Assembly: GCA_002101905.1 (NCBI GenBank)
Contig: LQPU01000033.1
Location: 62,001-126,000, forward strand
Source: Mycobacterium shimoidei
Lineage (GTDB): Bacteria > Actinomycetota > Actinomycetes > Mycobacteriales > Mycobacteriaceae
Direction of reading: 5' to 3'
Length of the DNA: 64,000 nucleotides
The notes below the pieces were generated by a model. That model ran no database searches and was not told where the DNA came from. It saw only the letters and a list, made by a program, of their open reading frames with translations. Of the stretch, positions 55,378 to 63,810 are shown in pieces. Made by a program: the position numbers and the translations under genes. The number at the start of each line of letters is the position of its first letter. The stretch's first letter is position 1.

Positions 55378-56787
55378 GTGCCTAACGCGATGAACTTGAA
55401 CAATGCAGCGCTGAGAACGCTGCTCATCCCGGGACCAAACTATGACCGCGGCCAGGTCGGCGTCGGTATCGCCCATATCGGGACCGGTCACTTTCACCGG
55501 GCGCACCAGGCCATGTACATCGACCGGTTGCTGCAGCGGGGCCTGGCCAACGAGTGGGGCATCTGCGGGGTCGGGGTGTTGCCCACCGACTGGCCGATGC
55601 GCGACGTGCTGCGGGATCAGGACGGCCTCTACACGCTGATCGCGGAGAACCCCGACGGCAGCCGCGACCCACGGGTGATCGGCTCGATCATCGACTACCG
55701 CTACGCCCCCGACGATCCGGAGGCGGCCCTCGAGGTGCTGGCCGCACCAACCACCCGGATCATTTCGATGACCATCACCGAAGGCGGCTACCGCGATCCG
55801 GACGGGCCCGCATTCGCATTGATCACCGAGGCTCTGGCCACACGCCGCGACCGGAAAATCGCCGCACCGACAATCGTGTCGTGCGACAACATCGAAGCCA
55901 ACGGTGAGGTCGCGCGGCGAGCGGTCCTCGCACATGCCGAACGCCGGGATCCCGCGCTCGGCGAATGGGTGGCCGAACACGTCCGGTTCCCCAGTTCGAT
56001 GGTGGACCGGATCACCCCGGCCACGACACTGGATGTGGCCGAGGCGGTGCGACGCGAGATCGGGGTCAACGACCGGTGGCCGGTGGTGGCCGAACAATTC
56101 AGCGCCTGGGTGCTCGAAGACGACTTCGCCGATGGCAGGCCACCGTTGGAAGAAGCGGGCGTGCTGATGGTCGACGATGTAAGACCGTACGAGTTGATGA
56201 AGCTGCGACTGCTCAATGCGGGCCATCAGTGCCTGTGCTATTTCGCGCATCTATGCGGCTTCGAGTTGGTTCACGACGCCGCCCGCGACCCGCTGATCGC
56301 CGAATTCCTACTCGCCTACTTCGAATTCGAGGCCATCCCGACGCTGCCGTCAGTGCCCGGGGTGGACCTACACGACTACAGCCGCACGCTGCTCGAACGG
56401 TTCGCCAATCCGGGCGTGCGCGACACGGTTTCGCGGCTGTGCGCCTACTCGTCGGATCGCATTCCGAAGTGGCTGCTTCCGGTGATCCAGGACAACCTGG
56501 CCAGCGGTGGGTCGGTTCGACTGGCGGCGGCGACCGTGGCCAGCTGGGCCCGCTACGCCGAAGGCACCGACGAATGGGGTAAGCCGTTCGAGGTGGTGGA
56601 CCAGCTGGCGGATTCGCTGGTGCCGATCGCCCGGTCGCAAAAGGAGAATCCCACCGCGTTCATCGAGATCACTGCGGTGTTCGGGGATCTGGCGCAGCAG
56701 CCGCGTTTCGTCCAGGCATATCGCTGGGCGCTGGATTCGTTGCACCGCAAAGGAGCTCGCGCCACGCTGGAAGAACTGCTGCGATGA
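55378..56787 (+). CDS. mannitol dehydrogenase family oxidoreductase (second copy)
   Basis: The protein has 469 residues. The NAD domain GIAHIGTGHFHRAHQAMYIDRLL is followed by FPSSMVDRITP and the catalytic KLRLLNAGH (K..N..H). It is shorter than, and clearly diverged from, the copy at 50.6 kb, especially in the N-terminus, so it is not a recent duplication. GTG 55378 has CAGGAG upstream. It overlaps the PfkB kinase by ATGA. Oxidising mannitol or arabinitol to a ketose, then phosphorylation by the kinase, is the simplest pathway. Confidence 0.88.
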   Translation: MPNAMNLNNAALRTLLIPGPNYDRGQVGVGIAHIGTGHFHRAHQAMYIDRLLQRGLANEWGICGVGVLPTDWPMRDVLRDQDGLYTLIAENPDGSRDPRVIGSIIDYRYAPDDPEAALEVLAAPTTRIISMTITEGGYRDPDGPAFALITEALATRRDRKIAAPTIVSCDNIEANGEVARRAVLAHAERRDPALGEWVAEHVRFPSSMVDRITPATTLDVAEAVRREIGVNDRWPVVAEQFSAWVLEDDFADGRPPLEEAGVLMVDDVRPYELMKLRLLNAGHQCLCYFAHLCGFELVHDAARDPLIAEFLLAYFEFEAIPTLPSVPGVDLHDYSRTLLERFANPGVRDTVSRLCAYSSDRIPKWLLPVIQDNLASGGSVRLAAATVASWARYAEGTDEWGKPFEVVDQLADSLVPIARSQKENPTAFIEITAVFGDLAQQPRFVQAYRWALDSLHRKGARATLEELLR

Positions 56788-57695
56788 ACCGCGCACTGGT
56801 GATCGGCGAATCGCTGATCGACATCATCGACGGCAACGAGTACGTCGGCGGCAGCCCGCTCAATGTCGCAGTGGGCCTGGGCCGGCTGGGCCGCGGCGTC
56901 GACCTGTTGACCCACGTCGGCGACGACCCGTACGGCCGGTTGATCGCCGAGTACGCCACTGCGTCCGGGGTGCAATTGGTTTCAGGTGGTGTCGGCCCAG
57001 GCCGGACATCCACCGCGCGAGCCAGCGTGGGCGTAGACGGGTCGGCCGACTACGTGTTCGATCTGACCTGGCAGCTTTCCGGCACTCCGGCGGTGGCTCC
57101 ACCGCGGGTGGTACACACCGGATCGATCGCGTCCGTGCATGAGCCCGGATGTCTGGCGGTCGCGGCACTGATCGACACCTATCGAGTCTCGGCGACGGTG
57201 ACGTTCGATCCCAATGTGCGCCCCGCGCTGATCGGCGACCCCGACCTGGCCCGCGAACGTATCGGGCATTTAGTCGAACGCAGTGACATCGTCAAAGTCA
57301 GCGAAGAGGATCTGCGCTGGATCTCACCCGACCATCCGCCCGAAGCGACCGCGCGGGGATGGCTGGCTTGCGGTCCCTCGATCGTTGCCGTGACGCTGGG
57401 TGACCGCGGCGCGACGGCGCTCTGCCGCGGTGGCGAGATCCGGGTTTCGGCCGCTAGAGCGCAGGTGGTCGACACCGTCGGCGCCGGAGACGCCTTCATG
57501 GTCGGTCTCATCGACGCGCTGTGGACGATGAACCTGTTGGGCGCGGATCGTCGCGACGAATTGCGTCGAATCGGACCGGAAGCCCTGACCGGCGCGCTGC
57601 GAAGGGCGACGTTGCTATCGGCGTTAACGGTTGCCCGGGCGGGCGCCGACCTGCCGGATCGGGCCGCCGTCGATGCCGCGGCGGACGCTGTTTAG
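56784..57695 (+). CDS. PfkB-family carbohydrate kinase, probable fructokinase
   Basis: This 303-residue ribokinase-fold protein has the N-terminal GGSPLNVAVGLGRLG motif and the C-terminal signature DTVGAGDAFMVGLIDAL, whose Asp is the catalytic base. The compact length and GGSPxN substrate motif suit bacterial fructokinases. It is translationally coupled to the second mannitol-type dehydrogenase, so it should phosphorylate the ketose made there, feeding fructose-6-phosphate to pgi and glycolysis. The substrate is inferred from context. Confidence 0.87.
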   Translation: MNRALVIGESLIDIIDGNEYVGGSPLNVAVGLGRLGRGVDLLTHVGDDPYGRLIAEYATASGVQLVSGGVGPGRTSTARASVGVDGSADYVFDLTWQLSGTPAVAPPRVVHTGSIASVHEPGCLAVAALIDTYRVSATVTFDPNVRPALIGDPDLARERIGHLVERSDIVKVSEEDLRWISPDHPPEATARGWLACGPSIVAVTLGDRGATALCRGGEIRVSAARAQVVDTVGAGDAFMVGLIDALWTMNLLGADRRDELRRIGPEALTGALRRATLLSALTVARAGADLPDRAAVDAAADAV

Positions 57696-57720
57696 ACGCG
57701 TAACACGGTTGCAGTACGGG

Positions 57721-57726
57721 CATACT
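57721..57726 (+). promoter_or_regulatory. candidate -10 element giving a leaderless ku mRNA
   Basis: CATACT ends seven bases before ATG 57734, so transcription would begin at the start codon. There is no Shine-Dalgarno sequence in the 38 bases between pfkB and ku. Confidence 0.4.
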
Positions 57727-57733
57727 CTTCGTT

Positions 57734-58645
57734 ATGCGTTCCATCTGGAAGGGTTCCATCGCCTTTGGGCTGGTCAACGTCCCGGTCAAGCTGTACACCG
57801 CGACCGAGGACCACGACATCAAGTTCCACCAGGTGCACGCCAAGGACAACGGCCGCATCCGGTACAAGCGGGTCTGCGAGGTCTGCGGCGAGGTTGTCGA
57901 GTACCGCGATCTGGCCAGAGCCTACGAATCCGACGACGGTCAGATGGTGGTGATCACCGACGACGACATTGCGACGCTGCCCGAGGAGCGCAGCCGCGAA
58001 ATCGAGGTGTTGGAGTTCGTCCCGGCCAGCGATCTCGACCCGATGATGTATGACCGGAGCTATTTCCTCGAGCCGGATTCGAAATCATCGAAATCTTATG
58101 TGCTGCTGGCCAAAACGCTTGCCGACACCGACCGCGTGGCGATCGTGCATTTCGCGCTGCGCAACAAGACACGGCTTGCCGCGTTGCGCGTCAAGGACTT
58201 CAGTAAGCGCGAGGTGATGGTGATCCACACGCTGTTGTGGCCTGATGAGATCCGCGACCCAGACTTCCCGGTGCTCGACAAGAAGGTCGACATCAAACCA
58301 GCCGAGCTCAAGATGGCCGGGCAGGTGGTGGAGTCGATGGCGGCCGACTTCAACCCCGACCGCTACCACGACGACTACCAGGAACAGCTCCACGAGTTGG
58401 TGCAAGCCAAACTCGAAGGCGGTGAAGCGTTTACCACTGAGGAGCAGCCGAAAGAACTTGACGAGACCGAGGACGTCTCTGACCTGCTGGCCAAGCTGGA
58501 GGCCAGCGTGAAGGCCCGTTCCGGCGACGGCAAGGCGCCGGCCAAAAAGTCACCGGCGAAGAAGTCATCGGCCAAGAAGACACCCGCCAAGAAGACAGCG
58601 GCAAAGAAAACGGCCAAAAAGACGGCCAAGAAAGCCAACGCCTAA
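57734..58645 (+). CDS. mku: NHEJ DNA end-binding protein Ku
   Basis: The protein has 303 residues with the bacterial Ku core: [33 protein letters not shown], a [10 protein letters not shown] zinc-like knuckle and [26 protein letters not shown] lysine/alanine-rich tail of about 35 residues (repeats of AKK with S, T or P) follows. It binds DNA ends and recruits LigD. The M. tuberculosis protein is, from memory, 273 residues. The longer basic tail resembles that of M. smegmatis-type Ku, where the tail binds DNA and LigD. Confidence 0.95.
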   Translation: MRSIWKGSIAFGLVNVPVKLYTATEDHDIKFHQVHAKDNGRIRYKRVCEVCGEVVEYRDLARAYESDDGQMVVITDDDIATLPEERSREIEVLEFVPASDLDPMMYDRSYFLEPDSKSSKSYVLLAKTLADTDRVAIVHFALRNKTRLAALRVKDFSKREVMVIHTLLWPDEIRDPDFPVLDKKVDIKPAELKMAGQVVESMAADFNPDRYHDDYQEQLHELVQAKLEGGEAFTTEEQPKELDETEDVSDLLAKLEASVKARSGDGKAPAKKSPAKKSSAKKTPAKKTAAKKTAKKTAKKANA

Positions 58646-59025
58646 AAAGGCGGCGGTTCGTCGGGATCGCCGTGAAGTGTGGTGCTGATGAATCGATACA
58701 CCCGTTGTCGGGTGATGCGGTCGTAGCGATTCTGGTTGCGCTCGGCGGTAATCCGTCGTGAGCGTTCCTGGGCGCGGGTCCGCCGCCGGCTCGGCATAAA
58801 GGCGGTGCGCTCACCGCAGCGGTCGTCTGGCCTACTAGGCCGTTCCGGCAGTTCGCCGGTGGGCGCGGCGAGCGTCGGAAACAGGATTGCGCTGCCTGGG
58901 CTGGTGATGTAGGTCTGGCCGGATGGCAGGGTCCAGATGACCGTGCCGTCGGGCAGCTGCTTGTCACGCCATCCCCAAAATGTCTTGAGCAGGTGATGTT
59001 TTCGGCATAGGCACTTCAAGTTGCT
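58642..59025 (-). pseudogene. 3' remnant of a 13E12/DUF222-HNH repeat protein
   Basis: Only the C-terminal part of the family is present, from [19 protein letters not shown] through [16 protein letters not shown] to a basic end (about 125 residues). The DUF222 region and the first half of the HNH motif are missing. Upstream of residue SNLK (59025) the frame stays open to about 59097 but no longer matches the family, which marks the break. It overlaps the ku stop by four bases on the opposite strand and forms the left edge of the accessory island. Confidence 0.75.
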
Positions 59026-59092
59026 GAAAAGTTCTAAAACTACCCCCTGACAGGCATGACGCGGGTCGATGAGGGCGCCAGGCCACTGCAGG

Positions 59093-60079
59093 CTAAGTCA
59101 GGGACTCGCTGCCCATAGATGCCTCGATCAACTTTCGGGCAGGCCCGTCGAACAGGCTGAGGTCGATCCACCCTTCGGCGTCATCAGGTAGCTTCGTGAC
59201 GTAGCGCCCCCAATACATTTGCAGGAAGCGTTTCTCGTTTGCGCTGATGTCGGCGTTCTCGGTCCAATCATATGCTTGACGTGCGACTTGCGATATCCGG
59301 GGGATTCGATGCCCCTGCTGCGGTAGCACGATGTCGCGGGTATCGATTCCGAGGAACTGCACATCATCGAGCAAACACCCGCTGAAGTCACATTGGATCA
59401 TGGCATCGGGCCGCACGTCCCACGGCATTTGCGAGTCGATGTCGCGACCGTCAAATCGAATTTCCTCTAGCTGGCCAGAGAACGAGCATTCTGAGAATTG
59501 TGCATTTGTAACTTGCTCCTTAGCGATACGCACTTGTTCGAATCGGCAATTGCGATACGTTCCGTCCGATAGCGTTCCTGACTTCAGATTGCCTTGCCGC
59601 CAAACACAGTTAATGTACTCAACGGGTTTCCCCTTGTAGGCTGCCCCGCCAATGTTCGAGTTTTGCAGGTCTGCGGCGGAGAAATCGCAGTCGACGTATC
59701 GGACACCCCAATTACGCCAGTCCCGGAACGTTCCACCGACGAAGAGACAGTCGCGGACCTCCGAGAGGAACAGTCGGAGGTGATCGATCTCGGCGTAGCT
59801 GAAATCCAAAGACTCCCACTTCACATTGTGAAACTCCGGCGGTTTATCCAAGGTGACGAAGGTGAAGTCGCGATCCACGCCGCCAGCCTGCACGTGCTTC
59901 GTAGTCACGCCACCGACATTGGTGTAGATGGGAAGCCCCCGAAGATCCCAGCGTCCCTCGTGCTGACCGAAGGCGACTTGTTCGAGTCGCTTGGGTTTTT
60001 TCCAGTTTTCGAGCGCGTCTTTCGCCTTGGCCGCGCGTTCTCGTGTCCAGCGTTCACGCAATTCTCGTGCAGAAGTCAT
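59093..60079 (-). CDS. pentapeptide-repeat-like protein, probable immunity protein
   Basis: The protein has 328 residues. After an amphipathic start ([24 protein letters not shown]), the middle two thirds shows loosely spaced pentapeptide-type steps ([45 protein letters not shown]). These predict a right-handed quadrilateral beta-helix. It begins one base after the toxin stop (TGA-C-ATG), which is typical for an immunity gene. A beta-helix that mimics DNA would suit neutralising a nuclease. GC is clearly low (45% in one counted line). ATG 60079 is chosen because the frame to 60187 overlaps the toxin gene. The function is inferred. Confidence 0.65.
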   Translation of the reverse strand: MTSARELRERWTRERAAKAKDALENWKKPKRLEQVAFGQHEGRWDLRGLPIYTNVGGVTTKHVQAGGVDRDFTFVTLDKPPEFHNVKWESLDFSYAEIDHLRLFLSEVRDCLFVGGTFRDWRNWGVRYVDCDFSAADLQNSNIGGAAYKGKPVEYINCVWRQGNLKSGTLSDGTYRNCRFEQVRIAKEQVTNAQFSECSFSGQLEEIRFDGRDIDSQMPWDVRPDAMIQCDFSGCLLDDVQFLGIDTRDIVLPQQGHRIPRISQVARQAYDWTENADISANEKRFLQMYWGRYVTKLPDDAEGWIDLSLFDGPARKLIEASMGSESLT

Positions 60080-60080
60080 G

Positions 60081-61418
60081 TCAAATCCGATCCCATGCCA
60101 ATATCTTGCCAATACCCCATTGCGCATACCGGTCAAGGTGTGCATCGGCCATGCGTGAAGTCGTAACGTCATACCATGCAGGCGCACCCGGCGCCGGATT
60201 GTTGACGATGATATCGGGGCCAGGCTGAAATCGCGGAGTCACGGTCAGGTGTTCCCGCAGGAATGGGTCGTTTTCGATAGCCTTCTTCATCGCGTCATCA
60301 ATTACATTGCCTTTAACGACGTTCTCCCACTTTCCCGGATTACTCAGGAGTTGTGCCATTTGGCGTTCAGATGGCGGCAAAGCGTTTGCGTCGTATTTTG
60401 TGACGATATCCTTGAGGAAGTCGCGCAAGCTGTCCTCAATGACCTGTTGCCCGACGCGCGACGTACCCGGAATGATCTTCGCGCCGGTTTTCGCCAGTAT
60501 TTCCGCCAGCTTCGCAAGCAGGGCACTGATACGTGCTCCGACCGTCCTGACCAGCCCGATAAATGCCTCAATGATCGTGCGCAAGCGCCCACCAAGTTCG
60601 GCCAGACGACCCGCAAGGGCCGCATTGGCCCACAGTTCGCCGCCGACTTCGGTGAAGATCAGGCCAGCGGCTTCCCATGCCACCGCCTCCGCGGCGAACT
60701 CCTCGAGCTGGGTGATCAGTTCAGAGTGCACATCATCGATGTGCTGGGCGTACTCGTTACAAGATCGTCCGATGTCCGCGCAGACTTTGCTAATCGCCTC
60801 CAGGTCATCGCCGACAGCCTTGATGCGTGCGGTGGCGACGGGGATTTCGGGTGATTGCTGTTGCCCAAGCAGCCCGGTGACCTCGGCGATCTCGTTGAAG
60901 TGCGAGCCCAGTTGGGTCGAGGCGCTAGCCCAGGCATCGGCTGTGCTGCGCAACCGGTCTTGGTGCCCGTTAGGCCAGATATGGCCGACGTATTTTTGGA
61001 CCGCATGCCACAGCGCCCCGATCGGCCCACTGGGGCCATCGGAGCTGCTGCCCCCGTACGCCGACGGGCAGTGCGGTGGTGCGGCGTCGTTGCCTTCTGG
61101 TTCGACGAACGGATAGTTCTTGGGCCCGCCGCCTGGCGTGGAATCAGCGTCGGCCTGGGCGTAGTTGTCCCCGGTTGTCCACAACAGGCCAGCAGCGTTA
61201 AAGCAGGTGGTGGCAACGTTATTCATCGCCGTCAATGCCTGCGGGGCCGCCTTGTCGTAGCCGTCGGCGAAAGCCCTGGCCGCATCGTCGGAGCCGGCCA
61301 TCCCGGATTGGCTCGATAACGCGCCCGACAATCCGCCCCCATGCAAAATCGCGGCACCAAGATTGACCATCTTGTCCGCAGATTTGCCGTAAGCAGACGG
61401 GTCTACATCGAAGCCCAT
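60081..61418 (-). CDS. Esx-associated polymorphic toxin with possible nuclease C-terminal domain
   Basis: The protein has 445 residues. The N-terminal part (about 1-320) is helical and Ala/Gly-rich with a WXG100-like region, comparable in place and size to the N-terminal channel domain of CpnT. The variable C-terminal domain (about 325-445) ends in PGPDIIVN and YDVTTS. Glu365 (KWENVV), Pro401-Asp402 and Asp417 are spaced like a PD-(D/E)XK nuclease core, but the usual final Lys is Thr. GC drops at this boundary. It lies 13 bases after the second WXG100 gene and one base before the pentapeptide gene. ATG 61418 fits the family start. Target and activity are inferred. Confidence 0.65.
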   Translation of the reverse strand: MGFDVDPSAYGKSADKMVNLGAAILHGGGLSGALSSQSGMAGSDDAARAFADGYDKAAPQALTAMNNVATTCFNAAGLLWTTGDNYAQADADSTPGGGPKNYPFVEPEGNDAAPPHCPSAYGGSSSDGPSGPIGALWHAVQKYVGHIWPNGHQDRLRSTADAWASASTQLGSHFNEIAEVTGLLGQQQSPEIPVATARIKAVGDDLEAISKVCADIGRSCNEYAQHIDDVHSELITQLEEFAAEAVAWEAAGLIFTEVGGELWANAALAGRLAELGGRLRTIIEAFIGLVRTVGARISALLAKLAEILAKTGAKIIPGTSRVGQQVIEDSLRDFLKDIVTKYDANALPPSERQMAQLLSNPGKWENVVKGNVIDDAMKKAIENDPFLREHLTVTPRFQPGPDIIVNNPAPGAPAWYDVTTSRMADAHLDRYAQWGIGKILAWDRI

Positions 61419-61431
61419 CAGCCGCGCATCC

Positions 61432-61722
61432 TTAGCCTGCGCCCCACATCGCGGACCCCGCCGCGAAGGCCCGGTCATAGTTGCGATGCGCGGTCGCCAC
61501 GTCAGAGCGCAGCTGCCGCAACGCTTCCGACATCTCCGTGGCACCCTTTTCCCATAGCGCATGGGCCTGGCGCTGCTGCTCGTTCGCAGTGCCGTCCCAC
61601 GACGCGGAAAGGCCAGCTACCGCTTGCTCGACGTCGTCGCAGGTCGCTACCACTTGCTGATCGAACTGCTCCATCTGCTCGATGAGCTGAAGTAGATGCG
61701 CGAGATCGACGGTGAAGGCCAT
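61432..61722 (-). CDS. WXG100-family protein (second of pair)
   Basis: The protein has 96 residues in two helices with a WDG turn at Trp42 (SASWDGTAN). It starts MAFTVDLAHLLQLI. There is no YxxxD/E export tail. Such proteins form heterodimers with an Esx partner for type VII secretion. It lies one base after its partner gene, which also has a W-x-G turn, and 13 bases before the toxin gene. Its role is probably as chaperone or adaptor of the toxin. Confidence 0.8.
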   Translation of the reverse strand: MAFTVDLAHLLQLIEQMEQFDQQVVATCDDVEQAVAGLSASWDGTANEQQRQAHALWEKGATEMSEALRQLRSDVATAHRNYDRAFAAGSAMWGAG

Positions 61723-61723
61723 C

Positions 61724-62032
61724 TCAGATCCCCATCCGCATCTGCGCGGCTAGTGCCGATTCGGCGTCGTTGTCGGTTGAGGTGTAGGCGCTGGCGGCTG
61801 AGCGCAGCGCGTCGGCTTCGCGATGCAACCCCGATATGACGTCCTGAAAACCTTCAGACCATTTCGTCCAACTGGCGCGGATGCCGTCGGCGGCTTGTCC
61901 AGTCCAGCTACCGCCAATGACCTCATCGGCCGCCGCGCAGATTGTGCCGAATTCACCCAGGCTTGCTGCGGCTTCCTCGATCGATGTCGCTGCGCCGACT
62001 ACCGCCCCGGTCGCCACCCGTAGATCCGCCAT
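61724..62032 (-). CDS. WXG100-family protein (first of pair) with YxxxD tail
   Basis: This is a 102-residue WXG100 protein. The turn GSWTGQ has Trp43, and the C-terminal helix carries Tyr83-T-S-T-Asp87, the YxxxD/E type VII export signal. AGGAG sits ahead of ATG 62032. Partner and toxin follow directly, so the order is Esx-Esx-toxin-immunity. EsxF, EsxE and CpnT of M. tuberculosis have a comparable order. The export ESX system must lie elsewhere in the genome. Confidence 0.85.
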   Translation of the reverse strand: MADLRVATGAVVGAATSIEEAAASLGEFGTICAAADEVIGGSWTGQAADGIRASWTKWSEGFQDVISGLHREADALRSAASAYTSTDNDAESALAAQMRMGI

Positions 62033-62111
62033 CGCTTACTCCTCGAACGTGAACTATTTCAGCTCGTGCAGTTGCCGTGATCCTACCCAGCCGATTGGGG
62101 CGCACCGATCA

Positions 62112-62687
62112 TTAATTCTCGCAGTGCTGCCCCGGTACCCCCAGGGGGTTGATCAGATCGCGTACGCGTTGGGCGTATCCGTACTCGATCCGTTCGACCT
62201 CGGCGGCCATGCGCTTGACACGATCCTGATAAACGACGGCTTGTTCGGCGCGGGCGATGTTCTCGGCGTCCAGCTGCACCACGATGTCGGGGTCGTCACT
62301 GCTGTGCAAGGCTAGCCAGTCCGTGATAGCGGTGACGGTGAAATCGTTGGCGACGCGGTAACCCTCGGATTCCAGCCGGGCGACGAACCGCAGCAAGGGT
62401 TGGCGCCGAACTTCGACGGCTTCCCCACCCTCCACCATCACCTCAAACATCGTATTCATCGTCGCCAGAACCGATTTGAGCATCTGGATCGTATCGGGGA
62501 ACTGCCGCAAATCGTCGAGGGTGAGCGGGGCGTTTTCAGCCGTGCCGTCCGTGACCGCCCGCACCCGCCGAATCAGCTCGTCGAACACCTCACACGCAGC
62601 AACCCCCAGGGGTCGATGACCCAGCTTGGTTTGAGCCTCGCGTCGCTTCTGTTCCAGCAGGCGCAGCATCGCGCAAGTACTGTCCAT
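62112..62687 (-). CDS. protein of unknown function, helical
   Basis: This 191-residue protein has no membrane segment and a mostly helical profile, with charged stretches such as LEQKRREAQTKLGHR and AEVERIEYGYAQRVRDL. The core segment LSAD-like AENIARAEQAVVYQDRVKRMAAEVERIE suggests a coiled coil. I do not recognise it. ATG 62687 has AAAGGGATGG upstream; an ATG at 62741 adds 18 residues. Its position between a membrane protein and the Esx pair, on the same strand, suggests it may belong with the toxin cassette. Confidence 0.6.
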   Translation of the reverse strand: MDSTCAMLRLLEQKRREAQTKLGHRPLGVAACEVFDELIRRVRAVTDGTAENAPLTLDDLRQFPDTIQMLKSVLATMNTMFEVMVEGGEAVEVRRQPLLRFVARLESEGYRVANDFTVTAITDWLALHSSDDPDIVVQLDAENIARAEQAVVYQDRVKRMAAEVERIEYGYAQRVRDLINPLGVPGQHCEN

Positions 62688-62793
62688 CAACCCATCCCTT
62701 TGACCGGCGCACCAGCAGTACACCAGATCCGGCACCACCACGCAGTGACCTTATGCGCAGCGAGGGATTGCCGATGTCGGCACCGCGCGCGTA

Positions 62794-63810
62794 TCAACGA
62801 CAAATCCTCGACAGGGCGGTGTCCTCCTCGACCAGCTGGGCGATGGTGTTCTGGTACGCGGACTGCCGGCTAAACATCTCATCCGTTGACGGGCTATAGA
62901 GCCGGTCTTTGCGCGCGTCGCGGACCAACGACACCGCCTGCTCAGACAGCTCTGCGATGCGGTGCACATGCGGCGCGATATCCGGTGCGGACACCTGGGT
63001 GGAGTAGTGCTGGAGCTGATCGGACCAATCCTGGTATCGGCTCAACGCCGGATCACCAGGGGTAATCAATTGGGCATCGAGCATGTCGCGATGCGTGCCG
63101 ATGAACCGCATGACCGCATTGGCGGTCCGACAGTCCGGGCTAGGCCGATCCCAGGCATACACCACAACCGCAGCCCCGGCGCCGACCACCAGGGCACCCA
63201 CCACCAGCGGCCAACGCCGCTGTGGAGGTAAAACAACGCGATCAGCCCCAGGGTCAGACGCTGAACGCAGCAGCTCAAGACGGGCCTGAGTCCTGCGCCT
63301 CCGATACCAGTTTCGTGCCGAAAGAATCACCGTGACCGCCGCCAACCCGGCCCACATCACGGCTCGCCGGACATCGCCGCCAGCCAACCCCAGCAGCCCC
63401 AGGACCAGCCACAGCCCCGGCACCCACCACACCGAACTGGCCTGGACCCGTGACCGCGGCCGTGTGGAGGCCACGAAGAGCTCACCGACTCGGGCAGCCG
63501 CGGTTCGCACCGCCGGATCGGCGGGAACCTCGCCGCGCCGCAGCGCCCGCACGGCCTGTTGGCGCTGGGGCCAGCTGAGCCCGGTCAGCGCCGCGCCGTA
63601 ACTGCGGCAGATGGGTTCTTGAAGGGCCGCGGCTAACGCACCAATGATCAAGCTGAATCCGGCCAGCACCAGCAAACCCCGCGTCCAGCCCACCGCGAGG
63701 GCCGCGCGCGGAGTAGCCAATGCCACGATCGGGCCGGCGATGAGCCCGGCCAGCACGGCCGACACCACCCAGCGCGTCCACCACCGCGCTGCAATCAACC
63801 GAAGCCACAC
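62794..63810 (-). CDS. multi-pass membrane protein with C-terminal extracytoplasmic domain
   Basis: The protein has 338 residues with about five transmembrane segments (WVVSAVLAGLIAGPIVALA, GLLVLAGFSLIIGALAAAL, WWVPGLWLVLGLLGLAGG, AVMWAGLAAVTVILSA, WPLVVGALVVGAGAAVVVYAW). A soluble domain of about 115 residues with two cysteines (CRTANA and the final CR) follows the last helix. I do not recognise a family. GTG 63810 is the only start in frame near the end of the window. It may be first in the run that leads into the Esx cassette. Confidence 0.6.
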   Translation of the reverse strand: MWLRLIAARWWTRWVVSAVLAGLIAGPIVALATPRAALAVGWTRGLLVLAGFSLIIGALAAALQEPICRSYGAALTGLSWPQRQQAVRALRRGEVPADPAVRTAAARVGELFVASTRPRSRVQASSVWWVPGLWLVLGLLGLAGGDVRRAVMWAGLAAVTVILSARNWYRRRRTQARLELLRSASDPGADRVVLPPQRRWPLVVGALVVGAGAAVVVYAWDRPSPDCRTANAVMRFIGTHRDMLDAQLITPGDPALSRYQDWSDQLQHYSTQVSAPDIAPHVHRIAELSEQAVSLVRDARKDRLYSPSTDEMFSRQSAYQNTIAQLVEEDTALSRICR

